Positions 48,001 through 58,632 of a DNA stretch of 64,000 bases are shown piece by piece (the stretch's first letter is position 1; every line of letters starts with the position of its first letter). The stretch is from the NCBI GenBank assembly GCA_016713025.1, contig JADJPZ010000004.1:2232001-2296000 (forward strand), given 5' to 3'. The notes under the pieces are model-generated. The model searched no databases. It saw only the letters and a program-made list of their open reading frames with translations, and was not told the origin of the DNA. A program made the translations under genes and the position numbers. The DNA comes from Saprospiraceae bacterium (GTDB taxonomy: Bacteria > Bacteroidota > Bacteroidia > Chitinophagales > Saprospiraceae).

Positions 48001-50358
48001 CATAACCGTCACTTCCTTGTGATGATCCTGAAAGACTGACAACAATATTTTGCTTCAAAATAACCGTCGGTGCCACCAAATCCTGTATATGGATTGTAGT
48101 CGTTTTTTTGTCTGATTGCCGGCACAGTCTTCTACTATGTAGGTGATATTATGCATACCTTTGACAAGGCCATTGATGATAAAATTAGGCATCGTACCGC
48201 TAACTATTGTGCCTAATGGCGCAATCACCGACCATCTTAGTTTTGAAGTTTCGGTACAATCATCCTGCATCATCACAGGCAAAGGCACTACTACACTTGC
48301 GGTACAGTCGAGTGTACCCAACGACTGCGTGACCGGAGCGATGGTAAATTGTGGCCCTGTAGTATCTCTCAGGATAATAATCTGGGTCAAATTTCTGAAA
48401 GCATTGGTACAATCATCTAATACTATCCATTTTCTAAGGATTTTTCTTTCTTTTATGCAGCTTGAAAAGCCTTCAATTAGGATTTCTTCATCAGTATATG
48501 AGGTATATATATTACACACATTGTTATCAATCCTTTGATTGTGTAAGGTTCCATCCGATCCTCTTGTCTTGTAAGTAAATCCACCAAAGACACTTCCTTC
48601 ATTATTTTCGATGACATAAGGAGATGTGGAATCATCCATAGTCGTTTTATTATCAAAGGCTTGTTGGATATATTGTGGTGTGAATGCACTTTTACAATCC
48701 AGGACTACTTGCGCTACTGGATCAGTGATATCAGTCAATGACAATGGCGTGAAGTTCAATATTTGCTCACAACTGGCCTTATTGCCAGCTTTATCAGCAA
48801 ATAACCAAGTTCTCCTTATCTGTTTCGCGCCACATGTACCTGTGGAAATGATGTCAACAAATGAGGCTTCTATAGCACTACAATTGTCCGTGACGTCTGG
48901 TTTTCTGCTCAGGACAAAAGATGGTGATCCGCCAAAATGGAGCTCAGAAGTTTCTGATTTTATAGTCTCAAACTCATGGCAAGCAAATGTTTGGCTCGAA
49001 TGGCAATCAGTAATCTTCGGTGCCAGTTTATCTTCGAGCTTGATCGTACTCCAGCAAGAGTTTCCTGTACATTTCTCTTTGATTGATACCATAAATATCT
49101 CTCCGTTTTTTGGATTTTTCACAGGATTGGGCACTAATTTTCCCTTGCTATCGGTCACCACCACATCATAAAACTCTGAGGGATTGACAGCCTGAGTCAG
49201 AAAAATGCCGGCATGCAAAAATATCTCGCAATCCTGATTGACACTTGAATTGAGATTTCCCTGGCAAGCTAAGGTAGTGGACTTGTATGAATGTAATATG
49301 AATTCTTCACTGAGTCGTGTACAGGTGCCGAAATTGATCCTGATGCGATATCTGACATTGAGAACATTGGCTGGCAATCCTGTGAAAGTGAAGATACCAT
49401 CAGTATTGGGACCACTTGATGACAGCCAAGCTGCACCGTCATACCTCTCCAAAATAAAATCAGGTATATAAGCAGCACCGCCAAGCATGACATTGACATC
49501 TATGGTCTCAGACTGTCCTTCACATAGATACAATCCTTCAGGCACACCTGAAAAAACGATATCTATCAGATCACAAGAAACCCCAAACGTATATGCTGTG
49601 TAAGTATTGGGTATTATGGCGGTATTGGTTGTTATTGTGCCTGTATTGATGTCAGCACCAGCATCTAGGGTACTTGGTATGTCTTCCCATTGGGAGCCAT
49701 TCCATCCTACGATCCTGAGACCCATAAGCATTCCGTTGGTAAGTGTATTGATCTGAGATGCATTGTTCCAATGGAATCTGAGCCTGGTAGGGGCTGTACC
49801 ATCTATGTCCCAGTATTCGATGGGGCTAACAGCTGATACACCTATCTGCCGCATCGTGCGTGGAAATGGCGCACCGACAGGCAGTGCTGGTTCATTTCCA
49901 CCAAGAAGGGAAGTGGTAACAGCCACATCAGGATTGGCCCGAAAGTATGCCGCGCTAAAGGGTGCCAGCACTGTGACCGGAGATGTAGCTACCATAGACA
50001 CAGGGCCATAGGCACCATTGTCACCAATAGGAAAGGTAAATGTCTGGTGTACATAATTTTTGACATATCCGTCTACATGTGCAGCATCTGATACAGCAGC
50101 TACACTCGATGTACCAGCAAACGAAAAATAGGTTGGTCCGTTTCTTTTAGTACCGACGATGCCAGGAAGGGCACCATTACCACCATTGATAAAGTGATGA
50201 GCTTTGAAAACTGACATCTCCCTCGTACTGTGTACAAAGGTGTTGCCTCTGGTTTTGCTTTGGGCAGATAAAGTAAATGTACATGTTGCAACCAGACTGA
50301 AAATGACAGTCAAAGTCAATTTTTGCAACCATATATTTTTACTTTTTTTATGCATCAA
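45020..50358 (-). pseudogene. Giant T9SS-secreted HYR/dockerin/cohesin-like surface protein, split by a one-base loss
   Basis: The gene starts at 50358 with a signal peptide (SLVATCTFTLSAQ). Frame one ends after DCAGNQTKK; adding one A to the seven-A run (plus-strand T run 48103-48109) gives TTTIHIQDLVAPTVILKQN and continues to 45020, about 1,780 residues in all. Domains in order: an N-terminal surface domain (FPIGDNGAYGPV), several HYR-type repeats with TDNCS and Cys pairs, a carboxypeptidase-regulatory-like domain (TDDRGEYLFEVP), a dockerin-like pair (VSTLDLVLIQRHI, DANDDGKITASDLVELRKLI), a cohesin-like beta domain, and a T9SS type A sorting domain (LQQNEPNPYISTTNI). It is the last gene of the minus-strand cluster. 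Confidence 0.88.
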
Positions 50359-50444
50359 AAATTCTATGTAATTATGTTTTCACTGTAAAAAAAGGTGAAA
50401 ATATTTGGACCAATTTGAATTATTTTGAATATTGGTCTTTGTAC

Positions 50445-52613
50445 TTAATTGAGCTTTTCAATATTTAATCCTGTACATGATGGAACAGTATTCATATCTA
50501 CTGTATTTACTCTTTGCATCCTTATTCGGATCACTTCATTTGCTGATATCTGTAAGATAATACTTCTGGAGCTACAAGAAGTAGATCCACCATATGCATG
50601 TATTATAATATTGGAATTAACTATCTCGGTGTTATTGTTTTCTAACCAAAATCTACTTGATATTTCATTGGTTGTCCCAATATTTACTCCGACATTGTAA
50701 GTAATTCTATATGTACCACTTTCGCTAACTGTTATTTGATTTGATGCAAGAGTATATATTGAACCTAAATTAATCCTTGTTGTATTTATATTTAGCGTAC
50801 TTGTTGTGTTAGAAATAGTTTGTGCCGCCGTAGTTGAATATAAATCTACCACTTTCAATGTCTTACCTTGTGGTTCCCATTGGCTAGAAGAAGTAATATA
50901 AGTTAGCACTTGACTATTACTTGGGGCGGTCGTTGCTACATTTCTGCCTTGCAATTGATTGGCATTCCATAGAGGGGCCGTATTATTGACAGTCAGCGTG
51001 GCATTGGCTTCACCTACTATGGCATTGGTCGCACCTGCGTCGAGTATTAATGGCGAGGTAGCTACATTGGAGCTTGTGCCGCTGACTATATTATTTCTTG
51101 TGATGCCTATGGTTGTGGTGCCAGCTGCAGTACTTGCTGTGATAGGAGATGTGCCATTGATCGTTCCTATTTTATTGTTAAAAGTATTCCAATCGGTATT
51201 GCTAATGGCTCCTGTTGTGGTGGTATTGGCTGTTGCAATAGAAATAGCGGGTGTTGTGGTTCCTGTAGCTACAGAGATCGGTAAAGTTCCTGTGACATTG
51301 GTTACCGTTCCACCCGTTGCATTTAAAGTTGATCCTATTATTGAAAGTCCTGTACCCAATGTAAGCGGAGTGATATTCCCTGCTCCACGACCTAATAAGC
51401 TATTTGTTGTAATGGCTAAATCTGTGGGAGAAGCAGTTGCGGCTGTTGCATTTGTTTTAACTGTATTTGCGGCCATTGTTGCCAAATCAACATTTGCAAC
51501 TGTTCCGTCCACTATTTTGGTAGAAGTCACTGCGTTGTCAGATAAATCAGCTGTGACAATCGTCCCATCAGGAATTTTAACAGAAGTTACGGCATTGTCT
51601 GCGAGTTTAGCAGTGGTAACGGCACTATTGGCAATGGTTAAAGCCCCAGCATTGGTTATGGTGGCATCACCAGTCATGGGCACTGCCGTGGCAACATTTG
51701 AACCGTTTCCAACAAAAATATTGCCATTGGCAAGCGTTGACGTCAATTTATTGTTAAAGGCGGTCCAATCGGTGAATGATAAAAATCCATTGGTAGTGGA
51801 ATTTGCTTGATTGATAGTAAATACACCCGTAGTGTTATTATAAGTTAAAGGAGCTGTTGCAGATAATGCTGTTAAGCTAATCCCACCTAATCCTGATAAA
51901 GTATAATTAGGAATGTTAAAACCGCCTGTTACAGCATTATATGTTGCAACACCACTATTTCCAGTTGTTGTCAATGATACTGCATTTCTTGCTCTCGTAT
52001 CCGTAAAATATATGTTACTTCCTTCCGGCACGACACCTGTATTTAGGGTTTGCCAAGTTTTGTCACCACGCCAGTATTGTGATGTTGTCCCTGCTGATAT
52101 AGCATTTTCTTTATTGTTAAAAATGGTCCAATCTGCTGATGTTAGCAATCCTCTGTTTGAAGCAGAAGCATGTGGAATATTGAATGTATGAATTGATCCA
52201 GAAGATGTGATATTAAAATCAGTACCTCCTGTACCCGTTACAAGAGTTTGTATTGATTGAGTCAAACCATTGAGAGATGTGATCACATTATTGTTAAGTA
52301 AACTAGATAGTGTCCTGCTAGTTACATTACCATTCACATCAGTGGTTAGGATATTGGTGTTGGTAGTATTGGTGCCGAGACCATCAAATCTAATTGTACC
52401 TGAAGTATGTAGTTTTGCCATAGGGTTGATCAGACCAATACCCACATTACCACTGTTCTTATTAAAAATATGCGTGCCGCTGAGTGTCCATTTGCTACTA
52501 TCTATTTGTCTGAAAGTACCTTTATGGTCGATGACCTTTACTTGGGCTTGCATATAACCCAAGACACAAAATAAAAAAATAGCAAGATGTATTATTTTGG
52601 ATAAATTTGGCAT
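50445..52613 (-). CDS. Exported fibre-like repeat protein with jelly-roll C-terminus
   Basis: The 722-residue protein has a signal peptide (IHLAIFLFCVLGYMQAQ), a WTLSGTHIFNKNSGNVGIG head typical of Bacteroidota fibre proteins, and a long Thr/Asn/Ala-rich repeat region. The repeat DW-x-x-FNNK appears three times (SADWTIFNNKE, FTDWTAFNNKL, NTDWNTFNNKI), with LADNAVTSVKIPDG-like units between. The last 130 residues (GTYRITYNVGVNIGTTNEI... SIILQISANEVIRIRM) look like a C1q/TNF-like jelly roll. The pattern is that of phage tail fibres and trimeric adhesins; here it is exported by a cell gene. No sorting domain is obvious. Confidence 0.75.
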   Translation of the reverse strand: MPNLSKIIHLAIFLFCVLGYMQAQVKVIDHKGTFRQIDSSKWTLSGTHIFNKNSGNVGIGLINPMAKLHTSGTIRFDGLGTNTTNTNILTTDVNGNVTSRTLSSLLNNNVITSLNGLTQSIQTLVTGTGGTDFNITSSGSIHTFNIPHASASNRGLLTSADWTIFNNKENAISAGTTSQYWRGDKTWQTLNTGVVPEGSNIYFTDTRARNAVSLTTTGNSGVATYNAVTGGFNIPNYTLSGLGGISLTALSATAPLTYNNTTGVFTINQANSTTNGFLSFTDWTAFNNKLTSTLANGNIFVGNGSNVATAVPMTGDATITNAGALTIANSAVTTAKLADNAVTSVKIPDGTIVTADLSDNAVTSTKIVDGTVANVDLATMAANTVKTNATAATASPTDLAITTNSLLGRGAGNITPLTLGTGLSIIGSTLNATGGTVTNVTGTLPISVATGTTTPAISIATANTTTTGAISNTDWNTFNNKIGTINGTSPITASTAAGTTTIGITRNNIVSGTSSNVATSPLILDAGATNAIVGEANATLTVNNTAPLWNANQLQGRNVATTAPSNSQVLTYITSSSQWEPQGKTLKVVDLYSTTAAQTISNTTSTLNINTTRINLGSIYTLASNQITVSESGTYRITYNVGVNIGTTNEISSRFWLENNNTEIVNSNIIIHAYGGSTSCSSRSIILQISANEVIRIRMQRVNTVDMNTVPSCTGLNIEKLN

Positions 52614-52669
52614 CTGATAATTGTAATTGAAGACAAAAGATTATTTTGAATAAACTATTTTGATAAGAC

Positions 52670-52700
52670 TTCCAAAATCAGTGTTTTACCGATTTTGGAA
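52670..52700 (-). terminator. Hairpin between fibre-like genes
   Basis: TTCCAAAATC (52670-52679) pairs with GATTTTGGAA (52691-52700). No T tract follows on either strand, so it may attenuate or protect the message in place of ending it. Confidence 0.35.
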
Positions 52701-52748
52701 ACCCTATCATTTATTTGGTTCAAAACGAAAAAGTAAAAAACTACGAGT

Positions 52749-53657
52749 TTATTTTACCCACTGGACTTCGATGATATCACCTGTTGCTAAACTCCATTCG
52801 GCATCAGGAACCAAGGTAACGACACTACCTGAAACTGTGTAGTCATCATTAGCCAATAACTTTGCTCCATTTCTATATACCCAAACTTTACTGTAAACCG
52901 GCAATGGAGTCGCAGTACCAGTGACCGTATAAGCAAGTGTTCCTGCGGTTGCTGTAAACACTTGTTCTCCACTCTTGAGTAGGCTCTCCTGTGTGATCTT
53001 TTTGAATGTGCCATCAGCACCTACTACTACAAGGCTGTCTGCTGCACTTCCAGATTGCAATCCGGTGACCTTCAATACATTGGTAGCATCCGTCCCGATG
53101 GTTGTGGGTTTTGTAAGGCTACCACCGAGTTCTACCAAATTACCTGTCTTCGTAAGACCATTACTAAATGTTAAAGCATTGAAGAGCGTAGATGCAGAGA
53201 TTCTTTTTAAGGAACCCGAACTCGGGTCCACCACCACCAAACTATCTGTTGCTGCTGCTCCTGACCCAAGTCCTGTTACCTTTACAGATCCAGCTGTTGA
53301 AGCTAAAATCAGATCAAAGGCACTAGCAGAAATAGTTGTAGACTCAGTAAGCGCTCCACCCAATTTCACTGTTTGCCCGGCTTTTGTGAGTCCATTAGTC
53401 GCGTTGTTGAGATAATTCAAAAGCATCGCCATAGTATCTGAATACTGGACATAATTGTTGAGACTATCACCCAATTGTTTGGGAGTGACATAAAGCACAA
53501 GACTGTCTTTTTTTGTGATGATGGTGTTAGAATTTGACGCTTTAAGGACATATTTGATGGTACCCTTGTTGTCGATGACTTTGGTAGAATCAAGCTGTGC
53601 ATTGGCGCTTGCTGCCATAAATAGTATGGCGACCAGTGGAAGATAATACTTTCTCAT
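52749..53657 (-). CDS. Exported fibre-like protein with tandem repeat and VYRNGA tail domain
   Basis: A 302-residue protein with a signal peptide (MRKYYLPLVAILFMAASANA) and the head QLDSTKVIDNKGTIKYV. Two tandem units of about 70 residues follow, NGLTKAGQTVKLGGALTEST... DSLVVVDPSSGSLKRIS and NGLTKTGNLVELGGSLTKPT... DSLVVVGADGTFKKIT. The C-terminal domain (VYSKVWVYRNGAKLLANDDY... VTLVPDAEWSLATGDIIEV) resembles the terminal domain of phage tail fibres and is also found at the end of the next protein upstream in the cluster. Confidence 0.75.
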   Translation of the reverse strand: MRKYYLPLVAILFMAASANAQLDSTKVIDNKGTIKYVLKASNSNTIITKKDSLVLYVTPKQLGDSLNNYVQYSDTMAMLLNYLNNATNGLTKAGQTVKLGGALTESTTISASAFDLILASTAGSVKVTGLGSGAAATDSLVVVDPSSGSLKRISASTLFNALTFSNGLTKTGNLVELGGSLTKPTTIGTDATNVLKVTGLQSGSAADSLVVVGADGTFKKITQESLLKSGEQVFTATAGTLAYTVTGTATPLPVYSKVWVYRNGAKLLANDDYTVSGSVVTLVPDAEWSLATGDIIEVQWVK

Positions 53658-53714
53658 TTTGAATTGATTTAAAGATTTAAAAAATAATTTATAAAAATTT
53701 GTTATTAAAAAAAA

Positions 53715-54389
53715 TTACTTGATTTGTACTATTCTGATTTCATCATCCGGTACACATATTACTCCTGCTTCCAGTGCTATTGTGGTCAAATTGACTATGG
53801 TAGCGCCTATCCTGGCCCCGTTTCTATACACATTGATTTTGTCGATATCAGTGATGGGCATCGGAGTAGGAAATTGGGTCTGGCCGCCAGCAGCTACATG
53901 TAACATTTGTTCTTCTATGATGAGTGATGAAATAGCCGTTTTTTTAATGAGCCCTGTCACAGGATCAATGGTAAGTATTTCATCTGTCAATGGATTGCCT
54001 GCTCCCAGTCCAGTGATAGATAGTGTATTGGTAGGACTGGTTCCTATCACCGTAGGTGTATTGAGTGGTCCCAATCCACTGGATAAAACTTTGACCCATT
54101 TGGTGCCATCGTTATAGTAGTATCCGGGAAGTACGTCATTTTGTGCTGTTGTATTATACACCGTCATACCTGCTATATGTGCGGTAAGTGGTGTTGCACT
54201 GGTGGTGGCAGTGAGCGAAACTCGCGGCATAAGCAAACCCTGATTGGGGCTTTCGAGTTCCAAAATAGAGTTGGGATCAATCACCGTAGGATTGTCACCT
54301 ATTTTTGCCTGAGCCATGCCACTTACATAAGATAGTACCACAGTCAGTATAGGTATAACCCATCTAAAATAATCTGATATACTTTTCAC
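53715..54389 (-). CDS. Exported fibre-like protein with VYRNGA tail domain
   Basis: A 224-residue protein, first in the cluster. A signal peptide (IPILTVVLSYVSGMAQA) precedes a head of a kind common in Bacteroidota surface proteins (IDPNSILELESPNQGLLMPR, MTVYNTTAQNDVLPGYYYND). One copy of the NTLSITGLGAGNPLTDEILTI unit links to a C-terminal domain with KINVYRNGARIGATIV and PDDEIRIVQIK, which aligns with the end of the 302-residue neighbour. A TACATTTG box on the minus strand (54699-54706) may be its promoter, with a long leader. Confidence 0.72.
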   Translation of the reverse strand: MKSISDYFRWVIPILTVVLSYVSGMAQAKIGDNPTVIDPNSILELESPNQGLLMPRVSLTATTSATPLTAHIAGMTVYNTTAQNDVLPGYYYNDGTKWVKVLSSGLGPLNTPTVIGTSPTNTLSITGLGAGNPLTDEILTIDPVTGLIKKTAISSLIIEEQMLHVAAGGQTQFPTPMPITDIDKINVYRNGARIGATIVNLTTIALEAGVICVPDDEIRIVQIK

Positions 54390-55390
54390 TTATTTTACAA
54401 ATTATCATTTTATATTTTCAATATGGCCGATTGTAATCAATTTTAGTTTTCATGGGGTAAAAATTCAATGGTTAAAAGAAAAGATTGCTCATGTCTATAC
54501 GTGCTAATTCAAATTGAAATATGGTATCACCCACACGAAACATATTGTATAATTAGCCATATAAAAATGTATTTAAATTTTACTTATATATAATATTAAA
54601 AATATACTTCTTAAGCTATATAAAGCCAAAAATCTTAAATTTAATATTACATCGATAACTATTTAATTTACACCACCATACATAGTCAATAATTATCACA
54701 AATGTACTAAAAGTATTTATTTTTTATATCCAATTGTTCGATATTTTTTAAATAATTAAACATTACGATAAAAAATATAGGTAAAAATAGTGAAAATGCG
54801 TTTTTTTTTTTACAGAGTAGTAGATTATACGGTTTAAAATATGAAGGTTTGGAGTGTAATAAATATTAGATAGAAGTATGCAGATGCAAGGCAAGCTGAT
54901 ACTAATGTAATGCTAAAGGAAATTACAAAGTGGGTAGTTTATAAATGGATTGCAGAATTTTATAGGGAACAGAAAATATTCTGTATAAAAACTAAAGGCT
55001 CAAGTTTAATATTGCGTTGTAAACTTAAATGGTGTTTAAAATTTAGTTTTTGGCGCTTTTTAACAAAATACTTTAAAACTATAGGCATTAGTATACAATA
55101 AATCTTATAAATAAAAATTTAATGCAGACAAACAAAACAAAATGACCTTCTCAAATAACGATATTTTGACCTTGAAACTATATCGCTAAAAAATAAAAGA
55201 TATTTAATGTTAATTACCACGCAAAAATTAAACTAGAGCCAAACTAAATCATAATTTATTGTAAATTAAATAATTATGTTGATAATTTTTTGTATTTACT
55301 TTTCTATTTATTAGTTTAAATGATAATGTAGTGAATTCTTCAAGGCAGAATCAACAAACTAAAGTAATTACCTTATTAGAGTAGAATCGA
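54390..55390. other. AT-rich spacer of 1 kb without a supported gene
   Basis: Very AT-rich. A 63-codon frame (54910-55101, plus) is Lys/Trp/Phe-rich with no similarity I recognise and is not called. An 11-T run lies near 54806. Apart from a possible minus-strand -7 box for the fibre cluster (54699-54706) I see no RNA gene or repeat. Confidence 0.5.
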
Positions 55391-56572
55391 TCACCTGATA
55401 TGTCCATGGCCATATACCTTCCATTTGTTGGTCACCAACTGAGCCATACCCACGGGTCCTCTGAAATGCAATTTTTGTGTGCTGATGGCCATCTCGCCGC
55501 CAAAACCTACCTGACCTCCGTCTGTAAATCTTGTCGAAGCGTTATGATAGACTGCTGCACAATCCGTTTCATTCAGAAAATTTTCTGCGATATCGTGGTC
55601 TTTAGTAACTATGGACGCCGAATGTCCCCCTGAATATTTGTTGATCCTCCTGATAGCTTCATGTCCATCTTCTACTATACACAACATGATCTTGTGTGAC
55701 AGAAACTCCTCATACATTACAGCTTCATTTGTCTCTATTGTGATTTGGTCAGATATGCCTTTAAGACTATGGTCACCATATACACTTATGCCCAAAAGAG
55801 CAAGCTTACCTACCAAAATATGAATAAAGTCATTCAATGCCGGCAATCTTTTGTCTATCAATACTTTATCTGTCGCATTACATACTGAAATCCTGTTTTT
55901 ACCATTGCATATCAATTGGATAGCCATATCTGTATCAGCGGAATCATGTACGTAAACAAAGTTATTCCCTCTCCCGCTTACTATAACAGGTGCCACAGAA
56001 TGCTGAATCACAAATTGGATCAAAGCATCTCCACCTCTTGGAATAACAAGGTCTATCTTTTCACTTTTTGAGGAAATAAACTGTTGAATTTCGCTTCTAC
56101 TATAGTCCAGGTACCTGATCAAAGTCGGGTCAAAACCAAATTGAATCAAAGCTTCTTTCCATAGATTGACTAAAATCAAGTTTGTCATTCTGGCTTCTTT
56201 ACCACCTTTCAGCAGAATTTTATTTCCTGACTTAAAGGCCATCGCCGCAGCTTCGATAGTCACATCCGGTCGGGATTCATATATGATGAGGATAGTCCCA
56301 AATGGTACAGTGAAATTTTTAAAAAGCAAACCCTCAGGATTTGTGTATTCATAGAGTAATTTGCCATCAGGGTCATCCTGATGTGCCGTATTGATGAGTG
56401 CATTTTTCATCTCATCAACTTTGTGATCATCCACTTTTAATCTGTCTACCAAAGCCGTATCATTGCTTTGTGTTGCCACCATATCTTTATGGTTGGCCTC
56501 TTTGATAGATCTTCTCTCCGTTTCAACACTGGAGGCAAGATAATGTAATACATCACATCTTTTGTCTTCCAT
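55391..56572 (-). CDS. proA: Gamma-glutamyl phosphate reductase
   Basis: ProA reduces gamma-glutamyl phosphate to glutamate semialdehyde with NADPH in proline synthesis. The 393-residue protein contains TVPFGTILIIYESRPDVT, GNKILLKGGKEA, IPRGGDALI, the catalytic Cys in GKNRISVCNATDKVLI, and DGGQVGFGGEMAISTQKLH followed by RGPVGMAQLVTNKW. It is about 20 residues shorter than the E. coli enzyme, mainly at the N-terminus. proB is not adjacent; the next feature upstream is a group II intron. Confidence 0.95.
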   Translation of the reverse strand: MEDKRCDVLHYLASSVETERRSIKEANHKDMVATQSNDTALVDRLKVDDHKVDEMKNALINTAHQDDPDGKLLYEYTNPEGLLFKNFTVPFGTILIIYESRPDVTIEAAAMAFKSGNKILLKGGKEARMTNLILVNLWKEALIQFGFDPTLIRYLDYSRSEIQQFISSKSEKIDLVIPRGGDALIQFVIQHSVAPVIVSGRGNNFVYVHDSADTDMAIQLICNGKNRISVCNATDKVLIDKRLPALNDFIHILVGKLALLGISVYGDHSLKGISDQITIETNEAVMYEEFLSHKIMLCIVEDGHEAIRRINKYSGGHSASIVTKDHDIAENFLNETDCAAVYHNASTRFTDGGQVGFGGEMAISTQKLHFRGPVGMAQLVTNKWKVYGHGHIR

Positions 56573-56818
56573 ATTTTCTAATTATTGTTTGCTGAATATA
56601 TTATATGTTGCTGAATTTCAATATTTTATTCAATTATATTTTTATACAAGTGCAAGGTTTTTTGATGTATAATGAGTAAAACCTTTGCACTTTGATTTAA
56701 CATTGTCCTATGCGGACGGCAGTCACTTTTTTGCATCTTTTGCTCTCACATATTCCTTTGGAATGCTTACCCAGAAGTCGAGTAGGCAAGCGGGAGTTTC
56801 ACCCGCAAGCCTCTCACG

Positions 56819-56852
56819 GAACCGTGCTTGAAGATCTCCCTTCACACGGCTC
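56819..56852 (-). ncRNA. Group II intron domain V
   Basis: The 34 nucleotides read GAGCCGTGTGAAGG at the 5' side and CACGGTTC at the 3' side on the minus strand, folding into the standard two-part hairpin with the catalytic AGC triad at positions 2-4. This is the ribozyme core of the intron. Confidence 0.88.
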
Positions 56853-56872
56853 TTGATGCGGTTAAAACCTTT

Positions 56873-58108
56873 TCAACAATACCCTTTTGACCAATGATAG
56901 AAAAGCTCTGGCTTTTCTTTTCTTATCATTTCATACATGTTCAACGCTTCTTTTGACCCTGTTTTATACTTCTTTCTAATCCACTTCAATATCCGTTTAT
57001 TAAAATTATAAAAGCAGGTGTTTAGTCCACGTTTTGTGAAGAGACCATAATAATTTGTCCATCCAATCAATTTGCTATTTATTCTTGCTGCAATGTCCTG
57101 TATTTCTAAATCAGTATGTTTCATCGCTTTATTAATTCGAAACTCTTCCATTATCTTTTTCTTACTGCTTTTGCTGATGTCTCCTAAGAATCCTAACAAG
57201 ATTTGTTTGTCTTTCATTATCATCTTGGAAGGTTTAAAGCTAAAGCCCAGAAAATCAAATGTTACATGTTCATGGTTTGCTTTCCGTCGATAATCTTTGC
57301 AATAGGCTATCTTTGTTTTGCTTTCTTTGATGCTTAGTTTCACTTCTCCGAGACGTTGCTTGATTTGTGTAAGTATATGTTGTGCTTGTCGTTCACTTTT
57401 ACAGTGGACTACTACATCATCCGCATATCTTACAAATCTTACATCAGGATGGTTTTTGTCAAACCATTTATCTAATGTAAAGTGCAGATATAAGTTTGCT
57501 AATAAAGGGCTTATAACTCCGCCTTGTGGAGTGCCTTTGCCTTCCTTATTCCTTATACTTCCATCTTTGTCTTGGATTGGCATTTCTAACCATCTTTTAA
57601 CATACATCAATACCCATTTCTCAGGCATAACATGTGCTACTGCCTTTAGCATGATTTCATGGTCTATCTCATCGAAGAATTTACTGATATCCATGTCTAT
57701 CACCCAATCATATTGATAGCAATTCTTAATTACTGTTTGTAATGCTTGATGTGCGCTCTTTAATGGGCGATAACCATAACTATCTTGGTGAAAAATTCCA
57801 TCTATGCGACTTTCCATATATTCCTTCACTACTTGTTGACTGATTCTGTCTCGTATTGTAGGAATACCCAACTTGCGCTTCGTTCCGTCTTTCTTTGGGA
57901 TTTCTACTTCTCTAACTGCACTTGGATGGTAGCTTCCTGAAGCCAGTCGGCTCCATATACTATGGAGATTACTACTTAACTTCTTTTCGAATGCCTTCCA
58001 AGTTTCTTCATCTACTCCAACGGCTTTCCCGCCCTTACGCAGCTTTAAATATGCCTGCGTAACCCAATGACGTTCGATTGGTATGCTTTGGTTTACTCTT
58101 ACTTCCAT
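56873..58108 (-). CDS. ltrA: Group II intron reverse transcriptase/maturase
   Basis: The 411-residue protein starts near RT domain 1 (RKGGKAVGVDEETWKAF) and carries RLGIPT-like GTKRKLGIPTIRDRI, DSYGYRPLKSAHQAL, DMDISKFFDEIDHEIM, GTPQGGVISPLLANLYLH and the catalytic RYADDVVVH, followed by the maturase X domain (SKLIGWTNYYGLF... RILKWIRKKYKTG). The endonuclease domain is missing, so mobility would depend on a replication fork or another nick. It aids splicing and reverse-transcribes the intron into new sites. The gene is intact. Confidence 0.95.
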   Translation of the reverse strand: MEVRVNQSIPIERHWVTQAYLKLRKGGKAVGVDEETWKAFEKKLSSNLHSIWSRLASGSYHPSAVREVEIPKKDGTKRKLGIPTIRDRISQQVVKEYMESRIDGIFHQDSYGYRPLKSAHQALQTVIKNCYQYDWVIDMDISKFFDEIDHEIMLKAVAHVMPEKWVLMYVKRWLEMPIQDKDGSIRNKEGKGTPQGGVISPLLANLYLHFTLDKWFDKNHPDVRFVRYADDVVVHCKSERQAQHILTQIKQRLGEVKLSIKESKTKIAYCKDYRRKANHEHVTFDFLGFSFKPSKMIMKDKQILLGFLGDISKSSKKKIMEEFRINKAMKHTDLEIQDIAARINSKLIGWTNYYGLFTKRGLNTCFYNFNKRILKWIRKKYKTGSKEALNMYEMIRKEKPELFYHWSKGYC

Positions 58109-58632
58109 TTCAATCTTCCTCCTCTACGGAGTTGTTTAATGTTAAATAATATCCACATCCTAAGCCCTTCGCTATTACCAACTTTCATTGGCCTTTAAAG
58201 CACTACTATGGCTTAGTCCGACTACCACATAACGCATCTTCTGCGCTGCCATATGTGGTTCTCCCAAGTTTTATATTGAAGCCCAATATACAGTCATGTC
58301 GTCTTTACACCGATGGATACATTGCCAGTAATTAGGCGTCCGCAATGCTTATCTCTGAGTCCTTTTTACAACCCGATTTTATCCATATCTCTGTTTTTTC
58401 GATGTTTCATCAACGATTCATTCGCATTCATCTCTGTATATCATACCTGACGTTTTAATACGCCTTTTCTCTTTACGCTTTCTACATTTCAATTACTCGT
58501 TTTGCAGAAAAGAGCGGTTTGACAAGTTACCCTAAAATCCCTTGCCGATACTTCGCAACATGGTCACTCATGTTGTTGTATCATCTTCAATATAACATGG
58601 TAGGCTTTCACCAACCTACCTTCGTGGCACAC

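Larger units (their letters stand above)
56777..58632 (-). mobile_element. Group II intron, apparently complete
   Basis: Read on the minus strand, the element starts GTGTGCCACG at 58632, matching the GTGYG consensus, followed by hairpins of domain I. The reverse transcriptase gene lies in domain IV (58108-56873), a 34-nucleotide domain V at 56852-56819 and a domain VI hairpin at about 56811-56785 with a candidate branch-point A. The 3' end near 56777 (CGAC) is an estimate. It is about 1.86 kb long and inserted between the TPR gene and proA, not inside a gene. Confidence 0.85.

Noticed and set aside
50959..51810. A 283-codon plus-strand frame rich in Val and Ala
   Set aside because: It lies opposite the repeat region of the 722-residue fibre-like protein; the composition reflects the complementary strand of Thr/Asn/Ala repeats.
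45020..54389. A prophage tail module
   Set aside because: The proteins look like tail fibres but have signal peptides and there is no capsid, terminase, baseplate or lysis gene nearby.
54910..55101. A 63-codon plus-strand frame in the AT-rich spacer
   Set aside because: Composition follows the AT-rich background and nothing is recognisable.
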